In this document: positions 55,910 through 64,000 of the stretch, one piece after another | How positions within the stretch are numbered: position 1 is the first letter of the stretch | Layout of the letters: every line of letters starts with the position of its first letter | Source of the DNA: Liriodendron chinense | Taxonomy: Eukaryota; Streptophyta; Magnoliopsida; Magnoliales; Magnoliaceae | DNA length: 64,000 nucleotides | Direction of reading: 5' to 3' | Assembly (NCBI GenBank): GCA_003013855.2 | Contig: PVNU02002353.1 | Location: forward strand, 2,852,001 to 2,916,000 | Program-made: the position numbers and the translations under genes | The notes under the pieces: generated by a model | The model's input: the letters and a program-made list of their open reading frames with translations, nothing else | Told to the model about the DNA's origin: nothing | Database searches by the model: none

Positions 55910-58900
55910 CTTTGGTCATTCTCTTATCTCTACTCTTATTTTCATTGCTATGGACAAATAAAACTATCGGGCTGATGCCCCTTGAAGTAGTTTTGATGGC
56001 ACCAACTATGGGTTATGGTCCATTCATTTTAAAAACTTTCTTAAAGGTAGAGGGTTGTGGGGCCTGGTTGATGGCACTTTTCCGACCCCTCCGTCTACTG
56101 ATTTAGACAAACTCGCTGATTGGGAGATGAAGAATGGGCGCATCATTACTTGGATCCTCGACTCCGTCGATAAGACGATCGTTATTGGCCTGATCCCACA
56201 CCGTACAGCCAAAGCGATGTGGGATCACCTCAATGTGGTTTATAAACAGAGCAACGAAGCCCGTCTCTATCGTTTGGAACAAGATCTAGCCCATATTACT
56301 CAAGGTGACGGGACCATTCAGGAATTTTATTCAGCGATGGTGGCCATTTAGACGAAAATGGCGATGATGGATCTTGAGTTTCCCACTGATTTTCAGATAT
56401 TCCACGATATGAGGGATCACACGCGGGTTCGCCAATTCCTTATGAAGTTGCGACCGGAGTATGAGCATTGTCGAGCTGCTCTTCTCAATCGCAGTCCTCT
56501 TCCTTCTCTAAATGTTACTTTCAATGACCTGTTGGCTAAAGAGCAAAGGTTAAAGGTTCTTTCTACCTCACCTCAATATTCTTCTTCCTCTGATATGGTA
56601 CTAGCGGCTTTCGCTTCATCCAATCGTCATGGCTCGAACAGTGTAACGTGCCATGGCTGTAACAAATTAGGCCATGTCATCTCTCAACGCCGAGAGTTTT
56701 GTGCTTATTGTCGACAGACTGGACATGGCCTTATTGATTGCTAGACGAAGGCTTATGCTTCCCCCCTGGGACGTGGTCGTGGTGGCTGTGATCGTGACCG
56801 TGAATGTGGTCGTGGCCGAGGTCGGGCATTTACGGCCACTTCTACTTCTTCGGTTACAGAGCCTATTGCGAGTGACAATGCCAGCTCCTTCTCACCTTTG
56901 ACTCCTGAGATGATTCAGCAAATAGTGCAAGCCCTTTCCTCTGCAAGTCTGTCAGGTAACCCACATCTGCTTCTATGGTTCTTTGATTCCGGTGCTTCGA
57001 ATCACATGACTAGTGATGCCTCCCATCTTCGTGATCTCCGGCCACACATTGGTACTCAGGTTATCTCTACTACTGATGGGTCTCGGTTACCCATCCGGTT
57101 TGTTGGTTCATTGACTTTCTCTCCTTCTTCCCATAGGAAGTTTGTTTTTTGTGATGTCTTTCATGTTCCTCAACTTTCCTCTAATTTGATCTCCGTGGGT
57201 CAACTTACGGCCAATAATTGTTTAGTTATGTTTCTTCTTGATTATTGCTTTGTGTAGGATCTGGCGACGGGGAAGGTGGTTGGGAAGGGTAGGAGGAGTG
57301 GACGTCTATGGTTGTTGTAATTCGCTCAATCTGTGACACCAGCCAACTGTTTTTTTGCGCCTTCTAATACTGAGATTTTATTAGCCAACCGGAAGTGGAG
57401 ACTATGGCACTGTTGTCTTGGTCATCCACATTCTGACTGGTTGCTTCATTTATTTTCTTCGGGGATGTTGGATAAACTGAATATTAACAAATTTATTTTA
57501 GATCTCTCTTATCATTCTTGTTGCTTATCAAAAAGTAAATATGTTCCGTTTTCATTAAGCATATCTCGCTCTTTTTCTATGTTTGAGCTTATTCATACTG
57601 ATGTCTGGGGACCTTCACCTATTTTATCCATGTCAGATTTACGTTATTATGTTATTTTCATTGATGATTTTACTTGCTACACATGGATCTACTTTATGCA
57701 CTCCAAAGCACATGTCTTTGCCATCTTTTAACAGTTTGTTTCTATGATAGACACTCAATTTGGGATGAAAATCAGGACTCTCCGCTCTGACTTAGGGGGC
57801 GAGTATGTCTCTCTGGCCTTCCGTACTTACCTTCAAGATCATGGGATTATCTATCAAACTACCTGTCCTGATATTCCCCAATAGAACGGAGTTGTTGAAC
57901 GAAAAAATCGTCACATTGTTTAGACTGCAAATACCTTGATGACTGAAACGGATGTCCTGCGTTATTTTTAGGCCGAAGCTATGTTACATTCTGTCTACTT
58001 GATCAACCGCATGCCTACGAAGATTCATGAGAATACTTCTCCATACTTTGCTTATCTGCGGTTCCCTTCCTGATTATTCCACATTTCGTGTTTTTGGTTA
58101 TGTGTTATGTCCATCTTGCTGCACGTGCACGTCACAAACTTTCATCTAAGTCTGTTCGATGTATGTACTTGGGGTTTGGGGAAATCCAAAAAGGATTTCA
58201 ATGCTATGATCCAGTTTCCTGTCACATTCGGGTGTTTCGTCATGTTGTCTTCCTGGAACATATTCCGTTTCACGCCTCTTCGACTGTTTCCACGTCTCCA
58301 CCTTCATCTCCTAGCTTGACTTCTTTTTCTGACATTCCTTCTGCATCTCCTGTGTCCTCTCATCCCTTGCAGGTCTACTCTCGGCGATCAAGACAACCTC
58401 CTCCCTCGGCCACTCTTACTACTTCCCCTACTGTCGATCTGGATCCTCCTCCTTTGGCCACTCCCACTGCATCCTCTACTGCTGATACTTCTTTGGTACG
58501 TCGTTCTAGCCGCCCTCATAGGGCTCCTGATCGGTTGATTTATTCTATGCCTGCAATGTCTTCTACCTTGGATTCTGTTTCTATTCCCACCACTTACTCT
58601 CAAGCTGCATCTCGAAGTTGTTGGAGGGAGACGATGGCCGAGGAACTTCGCGCTTTAGCTGACAATCATACTTGGGAGCTTGTTCCGCGCCCCGCTGAGA
58701 GCCCTATTATTGGTAGCAAGTGGGTGTACTCTGTAAAGTTAAAATTCGATGGCTCCTTGGACCGTTACAAAGCGAGGCTAGTTGCCCAAGGATATAAACA
58801 AGAGTATGGAATTGATTATGACGAGACTTTTGCTCTCGTGGCGAAGATGAAGACAGTTCGCACCCTTCTCGCAGTCGCCTCCTCTCGTGCTTAGCCCATC

Positions 58901-60060
58901 TCGCAGATGGATGTGAAGAATGCCTTTCTTTATGGCGATCTTCTCGAGACAGTTTACATGCGATTGCCTCCAGGTTCGGATACGACTACTGGTGATATGG
59001 TTTGGCGACTGAAGAAGGCTTTGTATGGTCTTAAGCGAGCGCCTCATGCCTGGTTCCAGCGCTTTCGTGATGTCATTGTTGGTGCTGGATTCTCTTAGAG
59101 TGGACATGATCCTTCCTTATTTACTCGTACTACCACCCGTGACACTGTCATTATTCTGGTATATGTGGATGATTTCTTGTTGACTGACAGTGATCCCTCG
59201 GCCATTAAAGCGTTACAGCAGGTCCTGCAATCCTCCTTTAGGATGAAGGATTTGGGCCCTCTTACTTGCTTCCTAGGCCTTGAAGTCTCACAATCTGACC
59301 GTGGGCTCCTTGTTGGACAGCGCAAGTATACCAAGGACCTCATTGCCTTGGCTTAATTGACAGATCAGAAAGCTGTTCAGACTCCTATGGAGTTGAATGT
59401 TCAGTATGACCGCGATAATGGTGACTTACTCGAGGAACCTACTCTTTACCGTCACTTGGTAAAAGGTTTGGTATATTTGACGATAACTCGTCCTGACATT
59501 GCCTATGCTGTCCAAGTCGTCAGTCAGTTCGTTTCGGCTCCTCGAACCCTCCATCTGACCACTGTCCTTCGGATTATCAGGTACTTGCGTGGCACAATGG
59601 ACAGGTCTATGTTCTTCCCTTCCAGCTCCCATTTAAATCTTCGAGCTTATTCTGATGCTGATTGGGCTGGCTGTACGGTCTCTCGCCATTCCACTACCGG
59701 TTATTACGTCTTTCTTGACTCCTCCCTTATTTCTTGGAAGTGCAAAAAGTAAGCTACAGTTTCAAAATCTAGCACTGAGGAATATCGCGCAATGTCCGCT
59801 GCCTGTAAGTGAGATTGTGTAACTTCATGGGCTTCTCGATGATCTTGGTCTTCCCCCTCAGTCACCAACTCCTCTCCATGTGGATAACCTGAGTGCGGTC
59901 CAAATTGCTTTCAACCCTATCTTCCATGAGAGGACGAAACACATAGAGGTTGATTGTCACTTCATTCGCGAGAAATATTAGTTTGGTCTCATTTCTCTTT
60001 CCCATGTGGCGTGCCAGGATCAGATAGCTGACTATTTTCACTAAGACGTTACCTTCTGCT
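55910..60060 (+). pseudogene. Copia polyprotein, multiply interrupted
   Basis: In order: gag with DLDKLADWEMKNGRII (about 56100) and zinc knuckle CAYCRQTGHGLIDC (56700-56741; a first knuckle has lost a Cys); aspartic protease FFDSGASNHM (56980); integrase zinc region with HCCLGHPH (57410) and core FELIHTDVWGP (57585) with the GVVERKN glutamate (57890); RT with SKWVYSVKLK (58720), QMDVKNAFLYGDL (58905) and YVDDFLL (59162); RNase H with YSDADWAGC (59648). One frame runs to about 57971 and a second from about 58075 to 59752. Stops at 56349, 56742, 57255, 57729, 57882, 57921 and 57969 in the first, and 58892, 59096, 59354 and 59750 in the second. It cannot make an active protein. Confidence 0.93.
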
Positions 60061-60112
60061 CGTCATTCCTTGCCTTGCTAGCAAACTGCTACTTGTCGAT
60101 GACCTGCATCAG

Positions 60113-60124
60113 TTTGAGGGGGGG
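60113..60124 (+). other. Copia polypurine tract
   Basis: TTTGAGGGGGGG ends exactly at the 3' LTR. Confidence 0.85.
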
Positions 60125-60344
60125 TGTTAGTCTTGCCCTGTCTCATGGGCCGTACGGTTGGATAGTCGTACTTGTGGGGCCCCTGCCCCTTCTTGTATAT
60201 TGTATTTTATTCTATTTCTGCCCTTAGACTCATGTTGGGTCTTTCTCTTATGTGAAAGGGTATTCTTGTAATTTTTCCTTAGGTTGTATATATGCTCTCT
60301 CTCCCTTATTTAGGTCAGGGAAGTTGCTGCTCAACAAACTATCA
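60125..60344 (+). repeat. Copia 3' LTR
   Basis: 220 bp, partner of 55318-55536; differences are mostly transitions. Confidence 0.92.
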
Positions 60345-60568
60345 TTTTCGACTCTTGATTAACCTCTCTATTATTACAAAACTCAAACTCTCAACTCGCC
60401 TTAAGACCGAAAAGCTCCTTCTCAGTTTGATAGCTTGATCAAGCCAAATTAGGAATAAAATTTTGACTTGATTCCAAGACCAAGCCACACACACGTTGGG
60501 GTTTTTTTGGGACCAAGCCAAACCAGCTTAATTTGACTCGGCTTGTTGTCCCACACTGCACTTATCCA

Positions 60569-61310
60569 CAAATGAAGTACCGTTGACAGCGAACTGAGCG
60601 AAGTTGTGGAGTCGATCATGTATTCTTCATGGGCCCACTGCCCACGTCTGATGATTGGAATAGCTCGTCCCCCAGCAACACTCACGCTGAAAAGATCATC
60701 TTGACCATCGTTTATGGAGTTGAATGTGAACCGTTGAAATTTTCTTTTCAACGGTAGCAGATACGGGTCATGGTATCCAATGTCAATTTTGGACGGTGGG
60801 ATGTCACAATGGGAGCTTGGAAGACGTCTCCTGCACAAGATCCATTACTCCACTAATCCAGATCGTCCGAAATCATGGTCCCACCGTGGATGGATGGATA
60901 TATGGGGTAATCCTCACCAGCTCAGCTCCCAATGGGGGTTCTCCGTTATGGGCCCACCTTTTGCACGGAATGTTCATGATCACATCAATGCACTGGAAGT
61001 TATCCACGTTGCACAGATGAGGCCAACGTGGCATGTGTGTACGATCAATATACATCCACTCATCCGGTGGACCACACCCTTCAAAATTAAACACGTGTGC
61101 ACGTGTTGATAAGTTGATCAACCTCATGTTTGAGGCATTTGATCTTCGTGATGGCTGGGATGCCGTACATATCATCATCTCAACACGTGTGCATGTGTGT
61201 GGAAATGGACAGTAACTCACCATCAATAGAGAATGTGTGTGTGACACATATATTTATATATCTCTCTCTCCCACCCCCCCCCCCCCCCCCTACGGTGGAT
61301 GTTGGTAGAG
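60569..61310. other. Intergenic stretch, nothing recognised
   Basis: No gene. CACGTGTGCACGTG-type palindromes occur at about 61090-61200 and a C run at about 61267-61290. Confidence 0.4.
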
Positions 61311-61313
61311 AGT

Positions 61314-61355
61314 GGTAAGGAATCTCTTAAAACTGGTAAGGAATCTCTTAAAACT
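61314..61355. repeat. Perfect 21-bp tandem duplication
   Basis: GGTAAGGAATCTCTTAAAAC begins at 61314 and again at 61335. The second copy overlaps the left end of the next foldback. Confidence 0.9.
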
Positions 61356-61634
61356 CCTGAGTAGTGTATTTACACAGAGGTTTTAGACTCGGCACATACA
61401 CTACGTCGTGAAACTTTTTGGGAGTTCCTCTTTGAAAATTGGACTAGGTCTTGAGAACACCCGGTATCTTCTCTCACTCTCCGTTTAGTTCCCTCCTTTA
61501 ACAAAGGAAAAAGGTGCCGAATGATCTGAACACTTGGTTCAACTTTCAACCCAGATTCTACAAAATGCTCCACAACGTAGTGTACCTACCGAGTCTAAAA
61601 TTCCTGTGTAGTGTACACTACTCAGGAGTTTTAA
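61348..61634. mobile_element. MITE with about 60-bp terminal inverted repeats
   Basis: The left arm TTAAAACTCCTGAGTAGTGT ... TTTTAGACTCGGCAC ... ACACTACGT is answered by the inverse at 61575-61634. Ends are TTAA on both sides; because TTAA is palindromic I cannot say whether it is target duplication or terminus. A further related fragment lies at about 61705-61750. Unrelated in sequence to the main foldback family. Confidence 0.75.
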
Positions 61635-61750
61635 GTGAGTGCACAACACTCTATCAAGCATCCACTCGTAATGGCTAATCTCTCTAAGTACTCGTGAAAA
61701 AAAAATACCGAGTAACGTGTACTACACTCGAATTTTAAACTCGGCACAAT

Positions 61751-61934
61751 GTGATGCAGCACCTCAAAAAATCCCTCAGGCTCATCTGTCAACCTGATCC
61801 AAAACTCTGGTGGGCCGCAGCAGAAAGCAAGAGGTAAATCAAGGGAGGAAACTGTTTCCTTCTTTCATGGCCCACCAAAGTTCTAGAACAAGTTGAAAGA
61901 TGAGCCCTAGGGGTTTTTTGGAGTACTGCATCAC
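61751..61934. mobile_element. Short foldback element
   Basis: GTGATGCAGCACCTCAAAAA at the left and, inverted, GTGATGCAGTACTCCAAAAA at the right; CTCATCTGTCAACCTGATCC and its counterpart follow; GGTGGGCCG and CGGCCCACC-like blocks near the middle. 184 bp, non-coding. Confidence 0.72.
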
Positions 61935-62025
61935 ATGGACGGCTCAAATTTTAGGCTCACATCATGTGTTATGAGCCAAGAAAAAATGCTCACGAGCTCT
62001 CTCACGACGAAGTGAGCAGGTGGGC

Positions 62026-62026
62026 A

Positions 62027-62112
<86 letters not shown>
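62026..62112. repeat. (TC)n-(TA)n compound microsatellite
   Basis: About 32 bases of TC followed directly by about 55 bases of TA. Confidence 0.93.
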
Positions 62113-62115
<3 letters not shown>

Positions 62116-62401
62116 TTTTAATTTTTAATTTTTAATTCAGATAAGGGTTGTGAATAGGACACTATCCACGTCCTAATCATGAAAATGAGGGGCGATATGA
62201 GGGACGGCAGGAAACAATTTTTTAATGGTTGGGATTCAGTGGTAGATGCTGAAGATAATTGATGGCATGTATCATCTGATTTTCGTACAATCGTTGGGTT
62301 TACATGGCAAACAGCATTGATCTACCATCTTTTGCCAAGTGTCCCAATGAAAGGGCAGTTTTATCATGGCACATCATTCTCTATGTAGTCTACCATCAGT
62401 A
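62113..62401. other. Spacer, nothing recognised
   Basis: No feature beyond a short TTTTTAATTTTTAATTTTTAA triplication next to the microsatellite. Confidence 0.4.
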
Positions 62402-62421
62402 CAGGAATAACCGTAGGGAAG

Positions 62422-62922
62422 TGAATTAGGTGTTACCGGTGGCGTGGGGAAGTGGGTGGGACCCTGACTGTGGGGCCCAGCTGTGATGTATGTGACTACA
62501 TCAATTCCGTCCATCCATATTGAAAGCTTATTTTAGGGCATGGTCCAAAAAAAATGAAGCAGTTCCAAATCCCAGATAGTACAGGAAATAGTGGTTATTG
62601 ACCATTAAAACCTTCTTGTGGGCCACAAAAGCATTGGATCAAGATAATATCTGTGTGGTCTATTCATATAGGTGTTTGTGACCTCATCAACAGGTTGGAT
62701 GTCAATTAAACACTCTGGTGGAATTCATGAAGTTTTTAATGGTGGGGATTCAATCACCACTATATCCTTTGGTGTGGTCCGCCTAAGATTCGAGTCAACT
62801 TCATTTCCAGTATCATGTTCTAAAATGAGATTTTTCGAAATGGTTGGACGGTGTGGATTTAAGACACATACATCATTGTGAGCCTCATGGTCAGGGGTTC
62901 CACCCACCCGCTCCCCGTGACA
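62422..62922. mobile_element. Foldback element, full
   Basis: CGTGGGGAAGTGGGTGGGAC and CTGACTGTGGGGCCCAGC at the left are answered by CTCATGGTCAGGGGTTCC and ACCCACCCGCTCCCCGTG at the right. Inner blocks: TTATTTTAGGGCATGGTCC and TTTTTAATGGTGGGGATTC. Ends are approximate. Confidence 0.7.
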
Positions 62923-63137
62923 TGGTGGGGTATCATTGGCATGCAGAAGCTGTTAAAGTGGGATCAATAACTTCCGCATGTTGAGTATGTACTCTTCCCT
63001 TGCCTGACAAAGGTGTTCCAAGCCAATGATACAGAGCCACATCAGCAGCAACACCTAATCTGGTCCGGTGGCACACATGTTCTAGGATGTGGATTGCTAG
63101 CTTGTGGCCCAATGCTGCCGGGATGCTGCAGCCCTAA

Positions 63138-63400
63138 GCTTTATGGGGCTCATTATGATGTGTATATATGTTACATCCACTCCATTCATTTATTTCATTG
63201 GCTTATTTTACCGCGAAAGCCCAAATCTGAAACTTTTCCAGCTGAAAAGTGTTGGACTAGGCTGATGCTTGCATTTTACTTTTATCCATGTTCAAGTTAC
63301 CTCATGAACTAGTTAGAGGGAAAATAAATAACAAAATGAACCTAATGAAGGTCTTAAATATGAGCTTCATCCATTTCTTTTGGGTTCATACTTAAAATGA
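63138..63400. mobile_element. Partial foldback-family copy
   Basis: TTTATGGGGCTCATTATGATG, CATCCACTCCATTCATTT, GACTAGGCTGATGCTTGC, TTATCCATGTTCAAGTTACC and GGGTTCATACTTAAAATG keep the family order with the right end lost. Confidence 0.45.
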
Positions 63401-63412
63401 GTGGGCAAAATT

Positions 63413-63671
63413 AGAGTTGGACACAAATTGAGGCAGCTCTAAAGTTCAGCCTAACCTGTATTGAAAAAGCCCGGTTTAGCCTGGATTGAAGTAGAGTTTG
63501 AGCAAGCAACGAGCCACCCTAATGTGGCCTATTTATTTTGTGGCCTGTTTAATAAACAGGCCGAATCTAATCTCTTATAATGTTGGTCCAGCTCAGCTTG
63601 AAACTTGGCTCAGCCCATAAGATACTAGGTATAAAAAAAAAACACTAATGGCTTAGCCCGAAGGATATTTA

Positions 63672-63719
<48 letters not shown>

Positions 63720-63759
63720 ACATAGTCTTCCCCTCTGCCTCAGTCACCCCAAATCACTC

Positions 63760-63795
<36 letters not shown>

Positions 63796-64000
63796 CCCCG
63801 CACAACCTTGTTTTCTCTCCTCTTAAATATCACATAGTAAGATACTTTATATGTTTTTATGTTATTTCTAACATTTTAAATTCTTTTCTATTTAAAAAAA
63901 CAATAGAAAAAGAGCTATCATATATTGGAATTCATCTAGCTTGGTTCAAAATTTTTGACCAAACTGATCCTGGCTTGAACCAGAATTTTTTGGAGCAAAC
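63413..64000. mobile_element. Relative of the 54949 hAT-like MITE, running off the window
   Basis: Begins GAGTTGGACACAAATTGAGG, as at 54949, and continues with GGCCTGTTT / AAACAGGCC text, then a 43-base A run (63676-63718) and a TC microsatellite (about 63757-63792). The right end is not reached. Confidence 0.45.
63676..63718. repeat. Poly(A), 43 bases
   Basis: Uninterrupted A run; no neighbouring retroposon that would explain it as a tail. Confidence 0.92.

Larger units (their letters stand above)
55318..60344 (+). mobile_element. Ty1/copia LTR retrotransposon, full structure, inactivated
   Basis: A 5,027-bp element with 219- and 220-bp LTRs (TGTTAGTC ... ACTATCA), primer site, gag-protease-integrase-RT-RNase H order and purine tract. 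Flanks TTTTT (55313-55317) and TTTTC (60345-60349) are a five-base duplication with one mismatch. The LTRs differ at about 20 sites plus one indel, roughly 9%, so the insertion is old. The polyprotein is interrupted by about a dozen stops and at least two frameshifts. The small size would suit the Ale or Ivana lineage; I cannot decide between them. Confidence 0.95.
54949..60560. mobile_element. hAT-like MITE split by the copia element
   Basis: CTTATCTA (54941-54948) and CTTATCCA (60561-60568) form an 8-bp duplication with one mismatch. Between them, leaving out the copia element, remain about 580 bp: GAGTTGGACACAAGCCAAGCC at the left and, inverted, TGTGGGACAACAAGCCGAG at the right, with GCTTGACTTG / CAAGTCAAG repeats inside. 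A relative starts at about 63413. Confidence 0.7.

Overview
The window looks like a nuclear chromosome segment of a flowering plant. It carries spliced genes with GT-AG introns, P-class PPR genes with organelle-targeting N termini, a plant-type tRNA-Val(AAC), Ty1/copia and Ty3/gypsy retrotransposons, tRNA-derived SINEs, PIF/Harbinger-like and hAT-like MITEs, and long microsatellites. The seven-kilobase first intron and heavy repeat load would suit a woody, early-diverging angiosperm such as a magnoliid, but that placement is an inference from style, not a demonstrated match.

Genes. (1) Three paralogous copies of a PPR336-like mitochondrial PPR gene: an intact one at 2961-4202 (+), one with a one-base insertion at 10406-11726 (+), and one with a one-base insertion in a C run at 21716-22931 (-). 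All three keep a TC-rich leader with AAACCCTA telo-box motifs, and a recognisable 3' flank. (2) One large gene, 35408-49321 (+), seven coding exons giving 505 residues: a folate-biopterin transporter family membrane protein, closest in my recollection to Arabidopsis FBT4. (3) A tRNA-Val(AAC) at 14491-14564 (-). I see no other host gene that I can support.

Mobile elements make up most of the remainder. 0-10 kb: SINEs, a foldback element with a 7-bp target duplication, a LINE RNase H fragment and two Harbinger-like MITEs. 12-28 kb: SINEs, a hAT-like MITE with a perfect 8-bp target duplication, two related Harbinger-like MITEs in opposite orientation, and a decayed Ty3/gypsy 5' end. 30.7-35.1 kb: a dense row of about nine full or partial copies of one long palindromic (foldback) family, ending under 300 bp from the transporter start codon. 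Inside the transporter introns: a Harbinger-like MITE holding a T24/G29 tract, an inverted pair of LTR-like blocks, an RTE-type LINE 3' end, another MITE, and a 66-bp x4 minisatellite. 49.9-53.0 kb: a gag/protease-only Ty3/gypsy derivative with two 582-bp LTRs. 54.9-60.6 kb: a 5.0-kb Ty1/copia element inserted into an older hAT-like MITE. 61-64 kb: further foldback elements and microsatellites.

The most unusual signal is the foldback family: non-coding, about 340-550 bp, nearly palindromic, present as roughly nine full and several partial copies, repeatedly nested in Harbinger-like MITEs and lined up next to the transporter promoter. All alignments here were done by eye, so percentages and outer boundaries are approximate.
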